Below, piece after piece: positions 17,901-24,731 of a DNA stretch of 40,824 bases. The stretch comes from Lachnospiraceae bacterium (GTDB lineage Bacteria > Bacillota_A > Clostridia > Lachnospirales > Lachnospiraceae). The notes under the pieces were generated by a model. The model had not been told where the DNA came from, did not search any database, and saw only the letters and a list, made by a program, of their open reading frames with translations. Positions within the stretch are counted from its first letter, which is position 1, and every line of letters starts with the position of its first letter. The stretch spans positions 1-40,824 of the forward strand of contig JAIKXV010000051.1 in NCBI GenBank assembly GCA_024683935.1, read 5' to 3'. The translations under genes and the position numbers were made by a program.

Positions 17901-19298
17901 TTTGACATAGGAGGAACGTCCCTTGTGGCTGCAAGCGTGGTCATCGAAGCTGAGCGAAAGGGCTATCCGATAGCCTTCGGGAATCTGTTCAAGTACAAGA
18001 CACCCAGAGCCCTGGCTGCCTTTCTGAAAGGGAAGGAACCCGGGAATACCGATCCTTCCACAGGAAATGATTTTTCCGGCTATGACATGGATGCTGTTAA
18101 TAAAGCTCTTGCAGGGAATACCATGGAAGCGTTCCTGGCTGATGGATCCCGGGATATAGGAAACATCCTTCTTACCGGTGCCACCGGATTTATGGGTATA
18201 CATCTTCTCTTTGAATTCCTGAAGCAGGAAAAGGGCAACGTATACTGTCTGGTGCGGCCTACCAAAAAAGAGGGCGCGAGACAGAGACTGGAAAACCTTT
18301 TATTCTTCTACTTTGGCGATGTTCTGGGCGAGAGAGTGCGAAGCGTATACAGCACGATCAAACACAGGATAGTGGTAGTGGAAGGAGACGTGACGGACGA
18401 GGGATCCTTTGAACAGCTTAAATCCTATGATATCGACACGGTCTTCAACTGCGCTGCAAACGTAAAGCATTTTTCAAAGGGCACGGATATCGAGGATGTA
18501 AATGTCAGAGGAGTTGATAACTGCATTAAGTTCTGTTTGGATAAAGGCGCAAGGCTCATTCATTTCTCAACGATCAGCGTTGCGGGAAGCATAAGGGATA
18601 TACCGGAAAATGCCGGAAAGATCCTGGATGAACAGAGCATGTTCTTTGACCAGACCCTGGAGAACCAGTATTCAGCGTCAAAGATGAAGGCAGAACTGAA
18701 CGTTATGCAGGCAGTGGCCCAAAAGGGACTCTCCGCCAAGATCATCCGCGTAGGCTCCCTGTCTGCCCGGGAAAGGGATGGTGAATTCCAGGCAAATTAC
18801 CTGAGCAACAGCTTTGCCGGAAGACTCCGCTCCTACTTTGTACTTAAGGCATTCCCCTATTCCATGATGGATTCGTCTGTCAGGATGGGACCCATTGATA
18901 TAAGCTGCCGCGCCTTTTTGGAGCTCGCAAAAACAGGAGACCGGAACACGCTTTTCCATGCGGTAAATAACGACACGCTGCCGCTTTCCGTGCTTATAAA
19001 TGCAATGAAGCGCTGTGGTGTCGAAATAGATTATGTTGAGGATAAGGAGTTCGACAGGCGCTTTAAGGAAGCGGAGCTTGATCCGTCGAAGGCAAAGATA
19101 CTGCAGAGCATCAGCGCTTACCGCTCCCTTCACAACAGGAACGGAATGAGAGAGGTTTCTGTGGACAGTGAATTTACCACACAGGTACTGGCAAGGGAAG
19201 GATTCTTCTGGCCTGTTTTAGGTATGGGATATTTGGATAATTTCATAAACGGACTGATAGGACTTGGATTCTTTGATGAGGATTATCTTAACAGATAG
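11982..19298 (+). CDS. Two-module NRPS, C-A-T-C-A-T-reductase
   Basis: 2438 residues, approximate positions. C1 has HHIILDG near 127. A1 has YTSGTTGTPKG near 577, VYGPTE near 706, YRTGD near 796 and the catalytic Lys in NQKVNK. T1 has DYGVDS near 956. C2 has HHLIYDG near 1146. A2 has YTSGSTGRPKG near 1593, SYGPTE near 1740, YRSGD and NGKTDL. T2 has DIGGTSL near 1976. A terminal reductase has the NAD(P) motif GATGFMG near 2065 and YSASK near 2229. All core motifs look intact, with Ser in both carrier domains. It should acylate, join two amino acids and release the chain reductively as an aldehyde or alcohol. The first C domain implies an acyl starter. No thioesterase, epimerase or phosphopantetheinyl transferase is present in the window. 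The start at 11982 is used because TAGGAG sits 11 bases before it; a TTG at 11973 is too close to that site. Confidence 0.93.
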   Translation: MSKEYLLSKEEKSLYLACALSPDRKNAYLVGWSVTLPAETDKKRIEDAVERLFDKHRIFTARIKSDKEGSLYKYDCGEKPVIEYESCDTDDPSAEDYYQDMDLDGGRLYRIVVVSTPSSIVLYMIFHHIILDGTGRQTMVRDFEAAFRGEDIGEPDLKPYEFSEKEYENEKKPEFAEDREYYKELLSGIEYEPPEPDLNEDEESFHQKYYPFENINGADVKNKKEQSGVRTSSIFLGAVGYALALFSGSEQSVVASAMSGRTDEIKGSCGMFVRTLPMVCNIDPSRAVDDYLKELDEETTQCREHSLFTYMDMSHELKLSLPISFAYQGDMIADRREFDGMERKMEFLRADPSDYEMRLYLWRKDGKYLFEALYRSDHYSESYMDSLADTVEQVLSELLTKEKMSDVDPLSSTQRDLLDSFNRTEADYEKKDVVSQFRFRAAEYPDNAALSFKEKTLSYRETDELTDRIAAFISGSGIGRENVVSVLIPRNEYMVLASLGILKAGAAYEPLDPSYPPERLEFMIADSGSKLLIADRNLMDRVPSYKGKTLFLDEIDKLPAAKALETHPSPEDRFIMLYTSGTTGTPKGVMLEHRNLAAFCAWYRKYYSLKESSKVAAYASYGFDANMMDMYPALTSGACVVIIPEEDRLDLFAIKERFDKEGVTHSFMTTQVGRQFAEFYEQGSLKYLSAGGEKLAPIYIDKGFGFYNVYGPTECTIISSVFKIDKLYKRIPIGRPLDNMKFYVCDKLLRRLPSGAPGELLISGHQVGRGYHNLPEKDKEVFISNSFTGEEGYERCYRTGDVVRILPDGNTDFVGRKDGQVKIRGFRIEMGEVEAVIRDYPGIKDVTVQAFDAESGGKFIAAYIVSDEKIDIEAMNSFVGSRKPSYMIPAVTMQIDRIPLNQNQKVNKRELPAPVFQAKENEEEKTALNRLEEEIITLIKDTAGISGLGLSGKLTDYGVDSINSIRLVPAINEAFKTDIPVTKLLDGMSVLDIENAVLDSWRFLVMDDGASSDKAGSPKEKRTSSRLSSVQMAVYYDAVQKEEECLYNIPSCYKFSDTDEKSLKNAVEAAISAHPCLAAHLKMEKGELFQVFNENTSPEVALYEMTEEELVSFREGFVRPFDLMKGPLYHAEVVKTETALYLFLDVHHLIYDGFSSSILMDDVLSALSGNTPESEGYTAMDYSFDEEEAVHSPEYERAEEYYKEQFKKYEEPTMIPADLSGKEAEGLMAIVSVKEDKAAVDRFCKERGITPAALFLSSTLLTASRYSGNKKAAISMLSSGRSDSRTLRSVGMFVHTVPLVFDLDRDLSASDFAVEAGTVMKDSIKNEIFPFSSIAAEYGYRTEIMYEYQVGVTGDEKKVKRIPLALETPKFKTAVVIGEEDGQYLISLRYNDELYSADHMEAFLKAFSHVTQSMIADPKADIRHISLMGSEEEKKVLGFGEAPGNPPAHELLHKAFEGAAAKYPERDALITSEGRKTFAELNHAAGIIAGNLRKYNIGPENGVLLLLPRKWYYFATMFGVLKTGAFFIPCDPEYPSDRISHILEDSGAGHIITTGDHKDVCREGSVLIIDELLTGEETEVSENVKPGDLAYMIYTSGSTGRPKGVELTHLGICNYVNADKKSPFFYYIAEGPKKVVSVTTVSFDMSFKDTVGVLINGGTVIFTNEEEMNDPRALSLMIEKNGADVFSATPSRILQYMEYEPFFTALSKCSLVICGGEAYPLTLLKKLKTIKDIRILNSYGPTEITVSSNMAELTHADHISIGPPLPGYTEFIVDSDDNLLPAGVAGELLIGGPGVARGYHNLSEQTEKSFVMYRGQRVYRSGDYARWDKDGNVVILGRKDNQLKLRGLRIEPDEIRSLMEEQEGIRKAVVTIKKISGLENLCAYFTADKKIDIAALKEALSRKLTKYMVPTAYLQLEEIPVSPNGKTDLKALPEPEMLVSSEYVPPVTDAEICFAEIFKDVLKLDRVGATDDFFDIGGTSLVAASVVIEAERKGYPIAFGNLFKYKTPRALAAFLKGKEPGNTDPSTGNDFSGYDMDAVNKALAGNTMEAFLADGSRDIGNILLTGATGFMGIHLLFEFLKQEKGNVYCLVRPTKKEGARQRLENLLFFYFGDVLGERVRSVYSTIKHRIVVVEGDVTDEGSFEQLKSYDIDTVFNCAANVKHFSKGTDIEDVNVRGVDNCIKFCLDKGARLIHFSTISVAGSIRDIPENAGKILDEQSMFFDQTLENQYSASKMKAELNVMQAVAQKGLSAKIIRVGSLSARERDGEFQANYLSNSFAGRLRSYFVLKAFPYSMMDSSVRMGPIDISCRAFLELAKTGDRNTLFHAVNNDTLPLSVLINAMKRCGVEIDYVEDKEFDRRFKEAELDPSKAKILQSISAYRSLHNRNGMREVSVDSEFTTQVLAREGFFWPVLGMGYLDNFINGLIGLGFFDEDYLNR

Positions 19299-19310
19299 GA
19301 GGAAATTCAA

Positions 19311-20855
19311 ATGTGGGACAGTTCTTACAACAATGAGCTAACTGAACGGAGAAACAAAGCCGTTAACGCCGGCGGTACGGAAAAGGCGGAGCGGCAGCAC
19401 GCAAAGGGAAAGCTTACAGCCAGGGAGAGGATCGACTATCTGGTTGATGAGGGTTCCTTCGTCGAGATCGCGGGATTCCAGATATCTGATGTTCCCATTG
19501 AAGGCGCCAAGGGCAAAAACTATCCGGGTGACGGCGTGGTGACCGGTTACGGCCTCATAAACGGAAGACAGGTATTTATCTCATCCCAGGATTTTACCGT
19601 TATGGGCGGTACGATAAGCAAGGGCAATTCACGAAAGATCTGCAGCGTTATTCAGATGGCGATAGATCACAAGGCGCCCTATATTTCTATAAATGACAGC
19701 GGCGGCGCGAGACTGGATGAGGGAATATACGCCATGGATGCATGTTCTGCCATACTTCACGCCAACGTAATGGCGTCCGGCGTGATACCGCAGATAGCGG
19801 TTATCCTCGGTCCCTGTGCCGGTGTGGCCAGCTATTCCCCTGCCCTTATGGATTTCATCATCATCCAGAGGGATAACGGACAGATGTACCTTACAGGTCC
19901 GGACGGAGTAAAGGCTGCGATAGGCGAGACCACCACGGTTGAAGAACTGGGAGGAGCAAAGGTTCATATTGAGGACTCGGGTCTCGCCCATTTCTGCTAT
20001 GAAGATGACAAGAACTGTCTCGCAAAAGTCCGTGAGCTTTTGGACTTTCTTCCCCAGAGCTGCGATGTGCGTCCCGCTTTGAAATCCTATCCGGACTATG
20101 ACGGTTCCAAGTATATAGAGAATATCGTTCCCGATAACGCCAGAAAGCCCTATGATGTCCGTCCCGTTATCCTTGCCATTGCAGACGGCGGTCTGTTTAT
20201 GGAAGTCCAGAGGGATTATGCCAAAAACATAGTTATAGGTTTCATGCGTATCGGCGGAGAATCGGTGGGCGTGATAGCAAACCAGCCCAGGGAAATGGCC
20301 GGAAGCCTTGATGCCAAAGCATCGGAAAAGGCTGCAAGGTTCATCCGTTTCTGCGATTCCTTCAGGATACCCGTCCTTGCCATGGTGGACGTCCCGGGTT
20401 ATATTCCCGGAACCGAACAGGAGCACGGCGGGATCATCCGCCGCGGAGCCAAGCTTTTATATGCTTTCTCGGAAGCCACGGTTCCAAAGATCACGCTTAT
20501 CATGCGTAAAGCCCATGGCGGCGCATACCTTGCCATGAACTCAAAGAGCCTGGGAGCGGATTATGTCTTTGCATGGCCCATTGCCCAGATCGCCATTATG
20601 AGCGCAGACGGGGCGGTCGGTATCATAAAAAGGAAAGAACTGAAGGCTGCGGAAGATCCGGCAGCACTGCGGGAGCAGTTCAAGAAGGAATACGAAGAGG
20701 AATACTATAACCCTTACTATGCAGCATCCATAGGCATGATAGATGAAGTCATCCTTGCGTCGGAAACCAGGCAGAGGATACTTCAGGCCATATCCGCGTT
20801 CCGGAATAAAGAAACCGAAAATCCGAAAAAACGCCACGGCAATATGCCCTTATAA
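19311..20855 (+). CDS. Acyl-CoA carboxylase carboxyltransferase (beta) subunit
   Basis: 514 residues of the propionyl/methylmalonyl-CoA carboxyltransferase type: ERQHAKGKLTARERIDYL at the start, GYGLINGR, and crotonase-like oxyanion loops at NDSGGARLDEGI and GPCAGVASYSPALMDF. In the second half VDVPGYIPGTEQEHGGI and RKAHGGAYLAMNSK follow. The enzyme transfers a carboxyl group between biotin and an acyl-CoA. No biotin carboxylase, biotin carrier or decarboxylase membrane subunit is nearby, so partners must be encoded elsewhere. It has a strong AGGAGGA site and starts 12 bases after the NRPS stop, so co-transcription is near certain. It may shape the acyl-CoA pool for the starter, or act on the product precursor, which is inference. 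Confidence 0.9.
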   Translation: MWDSSYNNELTERRNKAVNAGGTEKAERQHAKGKLTARERIDYLVDEGSFVEIAGFQISDVPIEGAKGKNYPGDGVVTGYGLINGRQVFISSQDFTVMGGTISKGNSRKICSVIQMAIDHKAPYISINDSGGARLDEGIYAMDACSAILHANVMASGVIPQIAVILGPCAGVASYSPALMDFIIIQRDNGQMYLTGPDGVKAAIGETTTVEELGGAKVHIEDSGLAHFCYEDDKNCLAKVRELLDFLPQSCDVRPALKSYPDYDGSKYIENIVPDNARKPYDVRPVILAIADGGLFMEVQRDYAKNIVIGFMRIGGESVGVIANQPREMAGSLDAKASEKAARFIRFCDSFRIPVLAMVDVPGYIPGTEQEHGGIIRRGAKLLYAFSEATVPKITLIMRKAHGGAYLAMNSKSLGADYVFAWPIAQIAIMSADGAVGIIKRKELKAAEDPAALREQFKKEYEEEYYNPYYAASIGMIDEVILASETRQRILQAISAFRNKETENPKKRHGNMPL

Positions 20856-20873
20856 ATCCGATCCGGAGGCAGC

Positions 20874-22601
20874 ATGTACAAAAGGAACGCAAAGCTTATA
20901 CAGAGAAAATATTATGAATATCTTCTGCCCTCAGTAATGTCTGCGGCTGCACTGGCAGTTGCAAGCCTGGTGGACAGTATGCTGGTGGGGTCCCTGCTCG
21001 GTACGGAGGCCCTGGCGGGAGTGGGGGCTGCGGCTCCCATCACCGCCCTGGGAAACGCCATGTTTCTCCTCTTTTCAGCGGGAGGATCGACCTGTGCTTC
21101 CTACGCACTGGGGGAAAGAAACACAAAGAAAGCGAATCAGTGCTATACCACGGGGATATATGTGGGTTTTGTCTGTATCACCATTATCGTACTGATACTG
21201 GAAGCTTTCGCGGTGCCGATCTGCAGCCTAATGTGCTACGGTGACGCCCTTCTGGCAGAAAACATGGTCTCCTATGTGAGACCCCTGCTTTTCGTATTTC
21301 CCCTTTTGTTCCCGACTTTGGGCATTGCCCAGTATATGCGGATAGACGGACATCCGAAGATGGGGTCTTATATAGCGGTTGCAGCCAATGCCGTTAATCT
21401 GGTACTTGATTTTATCTTTATTAAATACCTTAATTTAGGTGTGACGGGTGCCGGCCTCTCTACCTTATGCGGTTATATCTTTGGGATATTCCTGGTTCTT
21501 CCGTGGATCAGGTCAAAGGAAAAATCCTTTAAGGTGGTCAATCCCCTTCCGGGTCTTTTTTCCACTCTCCGTGATATCTTTGCCGCCGGTTCATCCAGGT
21601 TTTTCCTGAATCTTGCGGATTTTGGCAAAAGATTTTTCTTCAACTCCATCGTTTTATTATATTTAGGGGAACCCGGATTATCGGTGCTGACAGCCTGCAA
21701 CAGCCTGATCTTCTTCTCTACGGCCATTACCAACGGAGGATCAGATGCGTTTTTGCCTATCATCGGATCGCTGATGGGAGAGAGGGACTATTTCGGGATC
21801 AGGGAGTGCGTAAAAAGTGCTGTCTGCTTCGTGCTGACGGGGTGCATAATCTTTTCCCTCATATTGATATCCATGCCGCATGCCATCGGAGGTCTCTTCG
21901 GGCTTAATACCGGTGAAACAGAGTATTTATTCATCAGGGCGGGGAGGCTCCTCTCATTATCCTTCCCCTTAATGGGACTGGTGACTGTGCTGCAGACGAA
22001 TTTCAATACCACAGGAAGACACAGGATCTCCATAGCCATATCTATTTTAGGCCAGATGGTATATCTCTGTGTCGCAGCCGCACTGATCGGAATGATAAGG
22101 CATGATGTCCTGTGGGCGGGATTTCCGGCATCCTACATTGCTACACTTATCACGGTTTATATCTATATTCTCTATATCAGGAAGAAGGAAGGGATAAAAG
22201 GTTTTCTCCTGTTAAAGGAGCCGGATAAAGATACGATCATCAGATCCGTTACGATTGAAGCCACAAATGAAATGGCTGCCGGATTATCGGAAAAGGTCCT
22301 GGAAAAGATGGCCGTACTGGATATGGATCAGCGGATAAAAAATCATTTTGCGGTTGAAGTTGAGGAGATGACGACTGCCATAGCTGAGCGCAGAAATTCC
22401 CAGTCTGAAAAGTCCTTAATAGATATATTATTTATACTGGAAAAAGAGGGTAAGTCCGTTATCTATCGTGAAAACGGGCCGGCCTTCAATCCCCTGGCGG
22501 ATGACCCGGATGAAACCCGGGGAAAGATGCTGAAAAGCCTTTGCAAATCCTATGATTTCTCAAGGCAGATGGGCTTTAACACCACTATAATGAGATTCTA
22601 A
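20874..22601 (+). CDS. MATE-family exporter with RsbW-like ATPase tail
   Basis: 575 residues. Residues about 15-440 contain about twelve hydrophobic spans of the multidrug/oligosaccharide/polysaccharide flippase fold, with MATE-typical stretches such as LVDSMLVGSLLGTEALAGVG and VAANAVNLVLDFIFIKYLNLG. The last 130 residues are soluble and resemble the HATPase_c_2 domain of anti-sigma kinases. VEVEEMTTAIAERRN stands in the N-box region, RENGPAFNPL matches the DNGPxFDP box and FNTTIMRF the last strand. The N-box Asn seems not to be in its usual place, so ATP binding may be altered. GGAGG precedes the ATG, 18 bases behind the carboxyltransferase. As last gene of the operon it is the likely exporter of the NRPS product. 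Confidence 0.88.
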   Translation: MYKRNAKLIQRKYYEYLLPSVMSAAALAVASLVDSMLVGSLLGTEALAGVGAAAPITALGNAMFLLFSAGGSTCASYALGERNTKKANQCYTTGIYVGFVCITIIVLILEAFAVPICSLMCYGDALLAENMVSYVRPLLFVFPLLFPTLGIAQYMRIDGHPKMGSYIAVAANAVNLVLDFIFIKYLNLGVTGAGLSTLCGYIFGIFLVLPWIRSKEKSFKVVNPLPGLFSTLRDIFAAGSSRFFLNLADFGKRFFFNSIVLLYLGEPGLSVLTACNSLIFFSTAITNGGSDAFLPIIGSLMGERDYFGIRECVKSAVCFVLTGCIIFSLILISMPHAIGGLFGLNTGETEYLFIRAGRLLSLSFPLMGLVTVLQTNFNTTGRHRISIAISILGQMVYLCVAAALIGMIRHDVLWAGFPASYIATLITVYIYILYIRKKEGIKGFLLLKEPDKDTIIRSVTIEATNEMAAGLSEKVLEKMAVLDMDQRIKNHFAVEVEEMTTAIAERRNSQSEKSLIDILFILEKEGKSVIYRENGPAFNPLADDPDETRGKMLKSLCKSYDFSRQMGFNTTIMRF

Positions 22602-22632
22602 AACATAGATGCAGCCATGACATGCTTTTTCT

Positions 22633-22660
22633 GACAAGACACGGGGACGGTTCTTTTGTC
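22633..22660. repeat. Dispersed repeat with GGGGACGGTT core
   Basis: The segment GACAAGACACGGGGACGGTT followed by CTTTTGTC has matching GACAA and TTGTC ends. Its complement contains the AACCGTCCCC core also present at 7106-7115. It lies between the MATE gene and the convergent Rpn remnant and may stop transcription from either side. Confidence 0.5.
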
Positions 22661-22671
22661 TTCGGATATTA

Positions 22672-23031
22672 TTATTTGCCGGTAAGCGATGCCAGCTGAG
22701 CCTCTAATTCCTTTATTTTGGACTCGGCGGCGTCTGCACGGGACTCGGCGGCGTCAGCACGGGATTTCTCTTCGTCAGCACGTTTCCGTTCTGTCTCGGT
22801 ATTTTGACGTTCCATCTCACGACCTTCTTCAAAGCCTTCATCATATCTTTCCTGGTAATGTTCTAACAGAGTCATGTAGTCAGCCCTCCACTCCTCGTGC
22901 CTTTTCGATTTATCGACTTCATCCGACTTCTCCTTTTCATTATAAAAAACCCTGTTTTCAGTTTCAAGCAATTCGTGGAAAATTCGGACGATATGTCCAG
23001 ACTTGTTTTCCAGAAATGTAGGGAAATGATA
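22672..23031 (-). pseudogene. C-terminal remnant of an Rpn/PD-(D/E)XK transposase-like nuclease
   Basis: The minus-strand frame is open from a TGA at 23034 to a TAA at 22672 and has no ATG start. It reads HFPTFLENKSGHIVRIFHEL, then EEWRADYMTLLEHYQERYDE. This is the linker and tail typical of the many Rpn-family proteins in Lachnospiraceae genomes. The end is a coiled coil with the repeated unit RADAAES. The nuclease core upstream of the TGA is not present. Residues like GFEEGREMERQ match the common EGxxEG tail of that family. It therefore seems to be a decayed copy, not a short gene. Confidence 0.6.
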
Positions 23032-23087
23032 TCACCATTTCCCCCAAAAGCAAATATATAATTCAGTGGGATGATTCCCTGATCGTG

Positions 23088-24623
23088 TTATCCTATTCTG
23101 ACAATGTCTGTGGCGATTTTTTCCCGGAAGCGGATATCATGCTCAACTAACAGCATTGTCGGCTCATATTGAAGGATCAGATTTTCAATCTGCATACGGG
23201 AGAATACGTCAATAAAGTTCAACGGTTCGTCCCAGATATATAAATGCGCCGGGGTGATAAGGCTTGCTGCTATGAGGACTTTCTTTTTCTGTCCTTCGGA
23301 AAAATCCTCCATGTTCTTTACGAACTGCTCCCGCCCGAGATCAAGCTGCCTTAAGACCGCAAGAAACAGGCTTTCACTGAGTCCTTTTGTTTCGCAGAAT
23401 TTCTGCAGGGAACCGTTCAAAAATGAAGTATCCTGATTGACATACGATACCGTCATGCCCGATGCGGCGTCAAGCTCGCCTGATATATACAATCCGGACT
23501 GCATTCCGTACTCCTGCATATTTAACTTTTGCAATATTGTTTTCAGAACACTCGATTTCCCGCATCCGTTCTCGCCGGTAAGGATTATTCTGTCACCGTT
23601 CTTTACCTGAAAACGCAGCCCGGAAAATAATTCTTCCCCGGCATCCTCGTACCGTAAAGACAGGTCATTAGCATTTACCAGTACATCCTTATGAAATTTT
23701 AGAGGATGTATCTTCAGATCTGACACCTTCTCAATATCCTGCAGCAGCCCCTCTTTTTCCTCAATCTCACGGCCGATACGCTTTTCCACGGATTTCACTC
23801 TTGACTGCATCTTTTTGGTTTTCGCACCGATAAATGATCTGGATGCAATACTCCTGTCATGTTCCTTAACGGGATCAAATCCTATTTTTGTATTCTCGTT
23901 CTTCTCCGCCCACCTGCTGTTCCTGTCTGCGGCGCTCTTCAGCTTGCTTATCTCCTTAAGATGCTTTTCGTTTTCTGCCTGTGAAAAAGCATCCTTCTTT
24001 TCCTTATTCGCCCACCAGCTTGAAAAATTACCTGCCTGAACCTCGATCGTAGACCGGTTAAGCACCAGCACATGATCACATACCCCATCCAGCAGATCCC
24101 TGTCATGTGACACAAGGATAAAGCCCTTTTTCGAAGCAAGGTATGCTTTCACGATATCACGCGCCCTGCTGTCTAAATGGTTTGTCGGCTCATCGATCAG
24201 AAGAAACTCATTCTCTGCCGCAAACAGAACGGAAAGCATAACCCTTGTACGTTCCCCATAACTCAGCGTTCCGAAAGGACGATAAAGACATTCCGGATCC
24301 ATCTGAAGCTCATTCATCTGGATAAGCACCTGCCACAGTTCAATCCCGGGCTTCCATCTTTCCATCAGATCCGCGGCAGTCCCGGACAGCTCCGGCCCGG
24401 AAACCTGATAAGGGAAATAATCAAAAAAGGCAGCTGTCTTTATGCTGCCCCGGTAATCATATTTTCCCATGAAAAGATTCAGCAGGGTGGTTTTTCCCTT
24501 GCCGTTCCTGCCGATAAGTCCCAGCTTCCAGTCCGTATCAATACTGAAGCTCACATCTTTTAGGACATCATCGGAGCTTCCATCATATGAAAAATTTAGG
24601 TCAGTAACCTGTATCTGAGCCAT
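23088..24623 (-). CDS. ABC-F ATPase, probable ribosome-protection type
   Basis: 511 residues with two ATPase domains and no membrane span. The first has GRNGKGKTT, the signature LSYGERTRV and Walker B FLLIDEPTNHLD. The second has GENGCGKSS, FSEGQKKKV and LYIWDEPLNFID. A charged linker of about 90 residues (AENEKHLKEISKLKSAADRN) joins them, as in ABC-F proteins that reach into the ribosome. Length and motif style are close to the Lsa/Vga/Msr resistance branch, so it could confer resistance to lincosamide, streptogramin or pleuromutilin drugs. Housekeeping ABC-F proteins cannot be excluded. It is not part of the NRPS operon (opposite strand) and self-protection is unlikely for a peptide aldehyde. 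No strong ribosome site is seen before the ATG. Confidence 0.85.
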   Translation of the reverse strand: MAQIQVTDLNFSYDGSSDDVLKDVSFSIDTDWKLGLIGRNGKGKTTLLNLFMGKYDYRGSIKTAAFFDYFPYQVSGPELSGTAADLMERWKPGIELWQVLIQMNELQMDPECLYRPFGTLSYGERTRVMLSVLFAAENEFLLIDEPTNHLDSRARDIVKAYLASKKGFILVSHDRDLLDGVCDHVLVLNRSTIEVQAGNFSSWWANKEKKDAFSQAENEKHLKEISKLKSAADRNSRWAEKNENTKIGFDPVKEHDRSIASRSFIGAKTKKMQSRVKSVEKRIGREIEEKEGLLQDIEKVSDLKIHPLKFHKDVLVNANDLSLRYEDAGEELFSGLRFQVKNGDRIILTGENGCGKSSVLKTILQKLNMQEYGMQSGLYISGELDAASGMTVSYVNQDTSFLNGSLQKFCETKGLSESLFLAVLRQLDLGREQFVKNMEDFSEGQKKKVLIAASLITPAHLYIWDEPLNFIDVFSRMQIENLILQYEPTMLLVEHDIRFREKIATDIVRIG

Positions 24624-24638
24624 CTTTTATTCTATGTA

Positions 24639-24731
24639 CTAACGTTCGCTCTGAAGAATTGAATAGTACATTCTTCCGTCGTAATCCGTTTCACTAATCT
24701 TAAAGTAATCTCTCAGGGTGCCTTCATACTT
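24639..24731 (-). pseudogene. Last 30 codons of a GNAT acetyltransferase
   Basis: The minus-strand frame reads KYEGTLRDYFKISETDYDGR and then MYYSILQSER before a TAG. This matches the C-terminal strand of GNAT N-acetyltransferases (usual form GFKYEGTLR...YSIL). The rest of the gene is absent. The preceding bases are already the end of the aldo/keto reductase gene, with an 8-base overlap. It marks a recombination junction or a deletion between a lost acetyltransferase gene and its neighbour. Confidence 0.55.

Noticed and set aside
19629..20426. 265-codon minus-strand ORF opposite the carboxyltransferase gene
   Set aside because: The plus-strand protein has all family motifs; the opposite frame is His/Tyr-rich shadow coding with no start signal.
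23088..24623. ABC-F protein as self-resistance for the NRPS product
   Set aside because: ABC-F proteins protect ribosomes, whereas a peptide aldehyde or pyrazinone is expected to hit proteases; the gene is on the other strand beyond a repeat.
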